The translations under genes and the position numbers were made by a program. 5,099 bases of DNA from Gammaproteobacteria bacterium (GTDB lineage Bacteria; Pseudomonadota; Gammaproteobacteria; SZUA-140): the NCBI GenBank assembly GCA_003230195.1, contig QIHH01000071.1, positions 1 to 5,099 on the forward strand. The letters are read 5' to 3'. A model generated the notes under the pieces. The model was not told the origin of the DNA. It searched no databases and saw only the letters and a program-made list of their open reading frames with translations. Each line of letters begins with the position of its first letter. Position 1 is the stretch's first letter. Positions 1-5,099 of the stretch are shown piece after piece.

Positions 1-208
1 GTGGTGGCGTTGCTGGATTATCATCAATATTGAGTTTAGCAATGCGAATTTTGCCATCATATTCCGCAGCAATTTCTTCTAGAATCGGTGCTATCATTTT
101 ACATGGACCACACCATTCCGCCCAGAAATCTACCAGTACAGGTACCTCAGACTTTAACACATCATCTTCAAATGTGGCGTCTGTTACAGCGCTAATATTG
201 TCACTCAC
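1..208 (-). CDS. trxA: Thioredoxin, N-terminal 69 residues (3' part beyond left edge)
   Basis: Cytoplasmic thiol-disulfide oxidoreductase that reduces protein disulfides and is itself recycled by thioredoxin reductase. Only the first 69 codons are present; the family is usually about 108 residues, so roughly a third is missing to the left, including the cis-proline loop. Visible landmarks are VLVDFWAEWCGPCKMIAP (residues 24-41), with the redox pair Cys33 and Cys36 in WCGPC, the buried Asp27 and the kink proline Pro41, followed by KLNIDDNP (58-65), typical of bacterial thioredoxin 1. The start is GTG at 208, giving MSDNIS after initiation. It is chosen because GGAGG lies 8 bases upstream and because the N-terminus then matches the usual MSDK-type start. 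It is divergent from rhlB, as in E. coli. No frame damage is seen. Identification is very secure; only the exact start is slightly open. Confidence 0.96.
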   Translation of the reverse strand, partial: MSDNISAVTDATFEDDVLKSEVPVLVDFWAEWCGPCKMIAPILEEIAAEYDGKIRIAKLNIDDNPATPP

Positions 209-216
209 CCTCTATG

Positions 217-221
217 CCTCC
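217..221 (-). promoter_or_regulatory. Shine-Dalgarno of trxA (GGAGG)
   Basis: On the minus strand GGAGG is followed by 8 bases and then GTG at 208. This strong, well-spaced site supports the non-ATG start of trxA. Confidence 0.75.
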
Positions 222-315
222 AGATTACTTTAATTCAATTTTTAAGCTAAAACCCATTTCGTCCCCAATCTCAGGATCTATGGCTAAACGTGATTATTAA
301 CAATCTGGCCGCAAT

Positions 316-330
316 ACACAAACATTGTGT
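316..330. repeat. Short perfect inverted repeat ACACAA-aca-TTGTGT
   Basis: Two 6-base arms separated by 3 bases, in the middle of the divergent promoter region. The symmetry would suit an operator for a dimeric regulator, or a small hairpin. The right arm (325-330) could also serve as a poor -35 element for rhlB. It is short enough to occur by chance, so it is reported only as seen. Confidence 0.3.
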
Positions 331-363
331 CAATAATAAAAACCATAAAGATAGCGCTGAATC

Positions 364-372
364 TGCTATCCT
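364..372 (+). promoter_or_regulatory. Possible extended -10 element of rhlB (TGCTATCCT)
   Basis: TGnTATCCT resembles an extended sigma-70 -10 box (4 of 6 matches to TATAAT plus the TG). There is no good -35 at the expected distance. If it is used, transcription would begin about 3-5 bases before the rhlB ATG, giving an almost leaderless mRNA, which would fit the absence of a Shine-Dalgarno there. Speculative. Confidence 0.22.
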
Positions 373-381
373 TTCTCGAAT

Positions 382-1665
382 ATGAGCGATAATCACCTAT
401 CTAACACTCTGTTTTCATCTCTGAATCTTCCAGAAGAACTCTCGCAGGGCATTGAAAAAACAGGCTTTACCCAATGCACCCCAATACAAGCAGAAACCTT
501 GCCACTAGCATTGGCAGGCTCCGATATCGCAGGCCAGGCACAAACCGGCACGGGCAAAACAGCGGCCTTTTTAATTGCGCTGATGAACCGATTGCTCACC
601 AGCGACGCCGACAGCGCCAACGTTAAACACAACCCTCGCGCGCTGGTACTCGCTCCCACTCGAGAATTAGCACTCCAGATTCATAAAGATGCGCTCGCAC
701 TCGGTGAAGCGACTGGTCTTAAAATTGGTGTTGTCTATGGTGGCGCGGGTTACGACACACAAAAAGAGATGCTGCGCGAAGGACTCGACATCCTGATTGG
801 CACACCCGGGCGCACCATCGACTTCTTCAAACAAAACCTGTTCAATCTCAAATCAATTGAGGTCATGGTGCTGGATGAAGCGGATCGCATGTTTGACCTC
901 GGCTTCATTAAAGATATCCGTTTTCTATTACGTCGCATGCCTGACCCGGACAAACGCCTCAACCTGCTCTTCTCCGCTACGTTGTCATTCCGAGTCATCG
1001 AGCTCGCCTACGAACATATGAACAATCCAACGCTAATCAAGATTGAGACAGAAAAGGTCACCGCGGACAAAGTCGTACAGCAGATCTATTACACCTCAAA
1101 CGACGAAAAAATCCCGCTGCTACTCGGCCTGCTTAAACAGTTAGCACCAATGCGATCAATCATCTTCGTCAATACCAAAGATGCCGGTAATAAGGTTAAC
1201 GCCTTTCTCACCGGTAACGGCTTTAATGCTGGAACACTCTCCGGTGATGTGCCACAAAAAAAGCGCATCAGCCTGCTCAAACATTTTCAGGACGGCGAAC
1301 TACCGATACTGGTCGCCACTGATGTGGCCGCACGCGGCCTGCACATTCCGGATGTCAGCCATATTTTCAATTACGACCTGCCGCAAGACGCTGAAGATTA
1401 CGTGCATCGCATCGGGCGTACTGCGCGCGCTGGCAGCAGTGGCGTCGCGATCAGTTTTGCCTGCGAAGACTATGCCTTTGCACTACCCGATATTGAAGCG
1501 TATGTTGGCAACAAGATTCCAACCGAACGCGTCACCACTGAACTGCTGGTAGCACCTGAACCACCGATCTATCCTAAAAAAACCCCTAGGGTTCACCATC
1601 ATCAAAAATCGGGCAGTAAAAATCAGCGCCGGCGCTCGCATTCAAAGGCGACTTCCAGCAGCTAA
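382..1665 (+). CDS. rhlB: ATP-dependent DEAD-box RNA helicase RhlB
   Basis: Cytoplasmic RNA helicase that, in gammaproteobacteria, works with RNase E and PNPase in the RNA degradosome and unwinds structured RNA before decay. The 427 residues compare with about 421 for E. coli RhlB. Motifs in order: Q motif GFTQCTPIQ (28-36), motif I AQTGTGKT (53-60), Ia PTRELA (92-97), Ib TPGR (141-144), II DEAD (165-168), III SAT (198-200), IV IIFVNT (260-265), V ATDVAARGLHIP (312-323) and VI HRIGRTARAG (342-351). RhlB-specific stretches include RMFDLGFIKDIR (169-180), LNLLFSATLSFRVIELA (193-209) and CEDYAFALPDIEAYVG (361-376), which separates it from RhlE, SrmB or DeaD. The C-terminus (399-427) is a short, basic, low-complexity tail rich in Lys, Arg, His and Ser, as expected for an RNA-binding tail. 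ATG 382 is the first start after an in-frame stop at 358-360 and matches the RhlB N-terminus, although no Shine-Dalgarno is visible. The divergent trxA neighbour supports the name. Confidence 0.95.
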   Translation: MSDNHLSNTLFSSLNLPEELSQGIEKTGFTQCTPIQAETLPLALAGSDIAGQAQTGTGKTAAFLIALMNRLLTSDADSANVKHNPRALVLAPTRELALQIHKDALALGEATGLKIGVVYGGAGYDTQKEMLREGLDILIGTPGRTIDFFKQNLFNLKSIEVMVLDEADRMFDLGFIKDIRFLLRRMPDPDKRLNLLFSATLSFRVIELAYEHMNNPTLIKIETEKVTADKVVQQIYYTSNDEKIPLLLGLLKQLAPMRSIIFVNTKDAGNKVNAFLTGNGFNAGTLSGDVPQKKRISLLKHFQDGELPILVATDVAARGLHIPDVSHIFNYDLPQDAEDYVHRIGRTARAGSSGVAISFACEDYAFALPDIEAYVGNKIPTERVTTELLVAPEPPIYPKKTPRVHHHQKSGSKNQRRRSHSKATSSS

Positions 1666-1684
1666 CCAAGAATGAATCTCACAT

Positions 1685-2503
1685 ATGGAGAGCAGCAACC
1701 TGGAACCCATCATCCGACTCAGCTTTTTCTTCGGCATCTTTGCCATTATGGCCCTATGGGAACTTAAATCACCCCGGCGACCATTGCGCAGCGCCAAACC
1801 ATTTCGCTGGCGCCATAACATCGGGCTCATCTTTTTCAATACACTATTACTACGCCTGCTATTTCCTACCGCTGCCGTCGGTGTGGCGCTCTACGCCTCA
1901 CAACAACAGTGGGGTGTGTTAAACCAGGTTGATCTACCACTGTGGTTTGAAATCATCCTCGCAGTCATCATCCTCGATTTTTGTATCTATCTGCAACATC
2001 GCTTGTTCCACCATGTGCCGATGTTGTGGCAATTGCATATGATGCACCACAGCGATGTTGACCTTGATGTCACCAGCGGCGCACGCTTTCATCCGATTGA
2101 AATTATATTGTCGATGTTGATTAAGATGATGCTTATCTGCCTGCTCGGCCCCGCCATTCTTGCCGTCGTAATCTTTGAGATCATTCTCAATGCAGTGGCA
2201 ATGTTTAATCATAGTAATGTCCGCATTCCTTTGCACATTGAGCGGGTATTACGACGCTTTGTGGTCACCCCAGACATGCACCGCGTGCATCACTCTGTGC
2301 TTGAAAATGAAACCAACAGTAATTACGGCTTTAACCTGCCGTGGTGGGATCATCTCTTTGGCTCCTACTGTGCGCAACCGTCAAAGGGGCATGATGAAAT
2401 GACCATCGGCCTAGCGCAATTTCAACACCCCCCGGTTCAGTCATTCCTATGGATGTTACGCCTGCCCTTTAAAGACAAAGCTGGCAACAGTGCAAAGTCA
2501 TAA
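1685..2503 (+). CDS. Sterol desaturase / fatty-acid hydroxylase family membrane protein
   Basis: Integral-membrane, non-haem di-iron oxygenase of the sterol desaturase superfamily (fatty acid hydroxylase domain); members hydroxylate or desaturate lipids using O2. It has 272 residues. The histidine clusters that hold the two irons are complete: HRLFHH (105-110), HMMHH (118-122), FNHSN (174-178) and HRVHH (199-203). RFHPIE (135-140) and the C-terminal YGFNLPWWDHLFGSY (214-228) are also typical. Hydrophobic segments lie at about 8-25, 44-72, 87-104 and 139-175, with the His clusters grouped on one face. The substrate (sterol/hopanoid, fatty acid, carotenoid or ether lipid) cannot be read from the sequence. 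It starts 19 bases after rhlB on the same strand, so co-transcription is likely; ATG 1685 has no strong Shine-Dalgarno. In E. coli the gene after rhlB is different (gppA), so this is a lineage-specific neighbour. All metal ligands look intact, so it is probably active. Confidence 0.88.
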   Translation: MESSNLEPIIRLSFFFGIFAIMALWELKSPRRPLRSAKPFRWRHNIGLIFFNTLLLRLLFPTAAVGVALYASQQQWGVLNQVDLPLWFEIILAVIILDFCIYLQHRLFHHVPMLWQLHMMHHSDVDLDVTSGARFHPIEIILSMLIKMMLICLLGPAILAVVIFEIILNAVAMFNHSNVRIPLHIERVLRRFVVTPDMHRVHHSVLENETNSNYGFNLPWWDHLFGSYCAQPSKGHDEMTIGLAQFQHPPVQSFLWMLRLPFKDKAGNSAKS

Positions 2504-2515
2504 CCTTATCGATGA

Positions 2516-3847
2516 TTAATGCTCGCCACCCGGACGCAGATGCTCAACAAAGATAATTGAATCAAAGGTACGATTCAGTGTTGAACTGTGAAAATTCGCC
2601 ATTGTCGTGCCACGGCTATATTCAATCGGATCACCCACATTAAACGCTTCACGTGAACCTGCAATCCACTGTTCAGTAACACCCTTTACCACTCGAATAT
2701 AACTGTAGGCCTTGGTCTGAATCACTTCCGCAACCACGCCACTATTAGGCAGTTTGCGTTTGGACTTTGATAGCCTAGCTTGCTGCTGTTGGTAATCTTT
2801 TAGCTGCTGTTGCGTTCCCCAAAATCCAATATCACCATGCTCATCAAGGTTCGCATATTCTGCCGTTTTATAATAACCATCGCGGTTGGTGCCACCAATA
2901 ATATAGATGTGGTTGTTGTAAATCACACTGCCAAAATTTGCACGCATCGATGAAAGTGAGGTTGTATAGCGCCACTCGCTCAGCTCTCCGTCATCCATTT
3001 GCTGAGTCACTTCAATTTTATCGGAATAACGCGCTCCATTCAGGCCACCTATCGCGTACAACTGCTTGCCATATGTTGCAGATGAAAGGCCATAACGAGG
3101 CGCTTGCATCGGCGTCGTTTTTTTCCAGACCAATTCATCATCAATTGATAGCTGAGTAAATTCAACCTCGGCCAGACCGACGCCTTCGTGCTCCGCATGA
3201 CCTCCAATCACATAGGCAAATCCGTTTAGTGATTTCACGCTATTGATATAGCGCATCATGGTGAGTGGATTTTCCTCTGCACGCCATCGCCCCAAACTGC
3301 CATCTTTATTGATAGGTGCACTTTCAACCGAATCTAGCAATGTGCCGGCAAAACCACCTAATGCATAAAGACGTTCATTCGCAACAAACAGTTTCACACA
3401 ACGACGCGGGTATTGCAGTCGATAGCGCTCAGTAATCCACCCCTCAAGTGCGCCACTCTCTGAAATTCGCGAACGCTCTATACTACGCAACAATATTTTA
3501 CCGTTTTCGCCCTTGCCACCACCGGCCGCATAAATAAAACCATTGTGCTCAACGGCATCAAAAAAACCACGGGCATCATTAAGAATTGCACTGCGCTTCC
3601 ATGGGGCAAGCGTGCCATCAGGATTAATCTTGCTATATTCCGTGGTGTTTAAAAAATCATGCCCATTAATCCCGCCAATAGCATAGATAACACCATTTAC
3701 CTGCAATATCGATGCGCCTGCACGCACACCGTTCATCTCACTCGCTTGCTGCCAACCTGGAATCCATACCGCCAGTGCCGAAACTTGTTTTGTGTAACTT
3801 GCAAAAATAAGTGCTAGCAATAATAATATGGTGCAGTGGCGATTCAT
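2516..3847 (-). CDS. Exported six-blade kelch propeller with C-terminal NrfJ-like domain
   Basis: The 443-residue protein begins with a Sec-type signal peptide (hydrophobic core ILLLLALIFA near 7-16, small residues around 23-26). Six kelch-type repeats follow, each with a hydrophobic-GG strand: GG at 58-59, 109-110, 164-165, 215-216, 267-268 and 318-319, spaced 51-55 residues. Most repeats end in a motif like INPDGTLAPW, so a closed six-bladed beta-propeller is expected. A Gln-rich linker (345-368) leads to a domain at about 370-437 with the pattern VAEVIQTKAYSYIRV, then NVGD, then NFHSSTLNRTFDSI (418-431). From memory this matches the small NrfJ-like domain first named in nitrite-reductase operons; its molecular role is unclear. 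No catalytic residues can be assigned, and binding or scaffolding in the periplasm is the likely job. It lies 70 bases after the FGE-like gene and is probably in its operon. ATG 3847 is preferred over ATG 3850 because AGGA lies 6 bases before it; the upstream start adds only one Met. Confidence 0.85.
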   Translation of the reverse strand: MNRHCTILLLLALIFASYTKQVSALAVWIPGWQQASEMNGVRAGASILQVNGVIYAIGGINGHDFLNTTEYSKINPDGTLAPWKRSAILNDARGFFDAVEHNGFIYAAGGGKGENGKILLRSIERSRISESGALEGWITERYRLQYPRRCVKLFVANERLYALGGFAGTLLDSVESAPINKDGSLGRWRAEENPLTMMRYINSVKSLNGFAYVIGGHAEHEGVGLAEVEFTQLSIDDELVWKKTTPMQAPRYGLSSATYGKQLYAIGGLNGARYSDKIEVTQQMDDGELSEWRYTTSLSSMRANFGSVIYNNHIYIIGGTNRDGYYKTAEYANLDEHGDIGFWGTQQQLKDYQQQQARLSKSKRKLPNSGVVAEVIQTKAYSYIRVVKGVTEQWIAGSREAFNVGDPIEYSRGTTMANFHSSTLNRTFDSIIFVEHLRPGGEH

Positions 3848-3853
3848 CATACA

Positions 3854-3857
3854 TCCT
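3854..3857 (-). promoter_or_regulatory. Shine-Dalgarno of the kelch gene (AGGA)
   Basis: AGGA on the minus strand lies 3 bases before the first ATG (3850) and 6 bases before the second (3847) of an ATGATG pair. The spacing favours the second. Confidence 0.55.
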
Positions 3858-3917
3858 GTCTTTCTATTGACAAAAGGCCATGTTAACAGGGATTTATCTC
3901 AGACGTGAACCGCTGCG

Positions 3918-4898
3918 CTACTCCACCTCAACACCAGCGAGCTTAACGTCTACGGCACAGCGAAAACCCAAGTCTTCATGCTGTGACTCTGGCTTCAGGT
4001 TATATCGATACGCTCCGCGTTGAAACAGTTTCAGTGCATAATGGCCGTCTCCCCCCCAAGCTGCGCCTTTCACCACTTTAAATATTTCACCAAAATTCTT
4101 ACTTGCATAATCTGATCCTTCATATGCCTGATACCAGTCCGCGGTCCACTCCGACACATTACCGCTCATATCAAGTACACCATACGGTGAAACGTCCCCT
4201 TGATAGGAGCCGACCGGTGCCACCCCATCATCCCATATCTCTTCGCCAGTATTGCTCTGACCATATGCCCACTGATTACCCCATGCAAACTCTAGCCCCT
4301 TATCGCCTCGAATTGATTTTTCCCACTCGGCCTCTGTCGGTAAGCGCTTCCCTTTCCAGTCACAATAAGCCGTTGCATCATGCCAACTCACATAAACCAC
4401 CGGTAACCAATCCATATAGGCAAAGCGCTTATCGATCACAGCCAACAATTCAAGCTTCGTCATTTTGCGTGTATCGATATCAAGCCGCATTACCTTCACC
4501 ACCAGTCGTCGTATTTTTTCAACCGATACCGCCTTGATCTTATCTCTTCGCAGACTCAGTAGATAACCATTATTGACCCAATACTGTGGTGGCGCATATT
4601 TTTTCTGTGCAACAAACGCCTTAAACTGGCCATTGGTCACCTCATGCTCATCGATATAAAAACTACTCAAATACTGGCTATGCTCAGGGTGCTCATCCAG
4701 ATACCACGGCTTGGCATTACCATATTCACCTGAACTATTATTATCTATCTTATTACTGCCCATAATAAATTCACTTGCGGGTATTAACTTCATCTCCTGA
4801 TCTACACTCGCTGCCGCGCTCTCCTGTGCAAAGCCAGCTGACGGCACCGCCAACAAACCAATACTGATGCTTAACCCTAATATAAGATTAGATTTCAT
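3918..4898 (-). CDS. Exported FGE/SUMF1-fold protein lacking the catalytic cysteine pair
   Basis: Formylglycine-generating-enzyme-fold (FGE-sulfatase, C-type-lectin-like) protein of 326 residues. A signal peptide (core LILGLSISIGLLAV, probable cleavage after AGFA at 21-24) predicts export. Family landmarks in order: LIPASEFIMGS (38-48), FYIDEHEVTNGQFKAF (80-95), PVVYVSWHDATAYCDW (166-181), GKRLPTEAEWEKSIRG (183-198), FAWGNQ (204-209), SPYGVLDMSGNVSEWTADWY (237-256), VVKGAAW (275-281) and LGFRCA (310-315). Two oddities: a basic, helix-like insertion at about 112-160, and no cysteine between KGAAW and LGFRCA, where sulfatase-activating FGEs carry their copper-binding pair. A role like the non-sulfatase members (NirV, PvdO, ergothioneine-type enzymes) or a structural one is therefore more likely. 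Its start overlaps the end of the upstream FGE-like gene by 11 bases, implying translational coupling. ATG 4898 is chosen because GGAG lies 7 bases upstream; ATG 4901 is nearly as good. A much longer start at 5033 would lie inside the neighbour and lose the signal peptide. Confidence 0.88.
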   Translation of the reverse strand: MKSNLILGLSISIGLLAVPSAGFAQESAAASVDQEMKLIPASEFIMGSNKIDNNSSGEYGNAKPWYLDEHPEHSQYLSSFYIDEHEVTNGQFKAFVAQKKYAPPQYWVNNGYLLSLRRDKIKAVSVEKIRRLVVKVMRLDIDTRKMTKLELLAVIDKRFAYMDWLPVVYVSWHDATAYCDWKGKRLPTEAEWEKSIRGDKGLEFAWGNQWAYGQSNTGEEIWDDGVAPVGSYQGDVSPYGVLDMSGNVSEWTADWYQAYEGSDYASKNFGEIFKVVKGAAWGGDGHYALKLFQRGAYRYNLKPESQHEDLGFRCAVDVKLAGVEVE

Positions 4899-5099
4899 CA
4901 TCCCTCTCCACTGAATCTTTCGCACAACGAAAACCAAAACTTTTATTGCGTGTGGTGCGTAAAAAAAATGACCGATTAAATGCAGGTGCCGATGCACCAC
5001 ATTTATAGAAACTACAATTCCACCAGGAGCCACCCTTTAACGTTTTATAAGTCTGACCGTAATTTTCTGTCGGCTTTTGATTGCCCGGATAGGCTTCGT
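4888..5099 (-). CDS. FGE/SUMF1-fold protein, C-terminal 69 residues (5' part beyond right edge)
   Basis: This reading frame enters from the right edge (first whole codon at 5097) and stops with TAA at 4888-4890. The fragment is the C-terminal part of a formylglycine-generating-enzyme-fold protein: NYGQTYKTLKGGSWWNCSF (12-30), then CGASAPAFNRSFFLRTTRN (33-51) and SFGFRCAKD (53-61). It parallels the downstream gene, where NFGEIFKVVKGAAW and LGFRCAVD occupy the same places, so the two are paralogues. Unlike its neighbour it keeps a Cys28-x4-Cys33 pair just after GGSWWN, close to where catalytic FGEs hold the Cu(I)-binding cysteines, though one residue further from GGS than in human FGE. Its last codons overlap the start of the next gene. 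N-terminal sequence, signal peptide and true length are outside the window. A non-sulfatase member of the family is also possible. Confidence 0.82.
   Translation of the reverse strand, partial: EAYPGNQKPTENYGQTYKTLKGGSWWNCSFYKCGASAPAFNRSFFLRTTRNKSFGFRCAKDSVERDDEI
4902..4909 (-). promoter_or_regulatory. Shine-Dalgarno deciding the start of the exported FGE-like gene
   Basis: GGAGAGGG on the minus strand directly precedes ATGATG. The GGAG part is 4 bases from ATG 4901 and 7 bases from ATG 4898. It lies inside the last codons of the upstream gene, as is common for coupled genes, and argues strongly against the upstream in-frame ATG at 5033. Confidence 0.7.

Larger units (their letters stand above)
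209..381. other. Divergent intergenic region between trxA and rhlB
   Basis: These 173 bases must carry the promoters of both divergent genes. Apart from the trxA ribosome binding site, the only clear structure is a short inverted repeat at 316-330. No textbook -35/-10 pair stands out for trxA; the best minus-strand pairings found by eye (for example TTGTTA, 17 bases, TAGATC) match consensus poorly. I see no small ORF or RNA gene here. Confidence 0.6.

Noticed and set aside
30..233. Plus-strand open frame over the trxA start region
   Set aside because: Antisense to the unmistakable thioredoxin WCGPC coding frame.
1181..1552. Second plus-strand frame of 123 codons inside rhlB
   Set aside because: Out of frame with continuous helicase motifs IV-VI and without any recognisable domain.
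1576..1593. Minus-strand hairpin AACCC-tag-GGGTT followed by a T run, resembling an intrinsic terminator
   Set aside because: The stem is only 5 bp with three G-C pairs, and it lies inside rhlB, in the Lys-Lys-Thr-Pro region of the basic tail. The A run and the palindrome are explained by coding sequence; no minus-strand gene ends nearby.
1934..2236. Minus-strand frame of 100 codons inside the desaturase-family gene
   Set aside because: It is the antisense of the histidine-box region; its His/Gln/Asp-rich composition reflects the complementary codons.
4103..4537. Open frame of 144 codons on the plus strand opposite the FGE-like gene
   Set aside because: The product is low in recognisable features (Pro/His/Ser/Arg-rich) and lies fully antisense to a gene with clear family motifs. 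It is a shadow frame.
4899..5033. Longer N-terminus for the exported FGE-like protein starting at ATG 5033
   Set aside because: It would lie inside the upstream gene's conserved FGE C-terminus, has no recognisable domain, and would bury the clear signal peptide. A good Shine-Dalgarno sits directly before ATGATG at 4901/4898.
4893..5099. A sulfatase-type CxPxR formylglycine target encoded in the window
   Set aside because: I looked for a C-x-P/A-x-R motif in a sulfatase context in the proteins here and found none. Any FGE substrate must lie elsewhere.

Overview
The window looks like a chromosomal segment of a gammaproteobacterium. The main reason is the divergent pair at the left end, thioredoxin on the minus strand facing away from an RhlB-type DEAD-box RNA helicase on the plus strand. 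This is the trxA-rhlB arrangement known from Escherichia coli and relatives, and the helicase resembles RhlB along its whole length. No genus can be named from the sequence alone.

Layout: (1) bases 1-208, minus strand, the first 69 codons of thioredoxin trxA, cut by the left edge. (2) A 173-base divergent intergenic region. (3) rhlB, 382-1665, plus strand. (4) 19 bases later, a membrane-bound sterol desaturase / fatty-acid hydroxylase family protein, 1685-2503, plus strand, probably on the same transcript. (5) A tight convergent junction of only 12 bases. (6) A minus-strand operon, read from right to left: the 3' end of a formylglycine-generating-enzyme (FGE) fold protein (4888-5099, cut by the right edge), a second exported FGE-fold protein (3918-4898) whose start overlaps the end of the first, and an exported six-bladed kelch propeller with a C-terminal NrfJ-like domain (2516-3847).

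The left half is housekeeping: a redox protein and an RNA-degradosome helicase, with an accessory lipid-modifying membrane enzyme behind the helicase. The right half is the less ordinary part. Two adjacent FGE-fold paralogues seem to have diverged: the upstream one has a Cys-x4-Cys pair where catalytic FGEs bind copper, and the downstream one has no cysteine there but has a basic insertion of about 45 residues. They are followed by a kelch/NrfJ-like fusion. At least the last two are exported, which suggests a periplasmic unit for protein maturation, scaffolding or metal handling. Its substrate cannot be identified from this window.

No RNA genes, insertion sequences, CRISPR arrays or convincing intrinsic terminators were seen.
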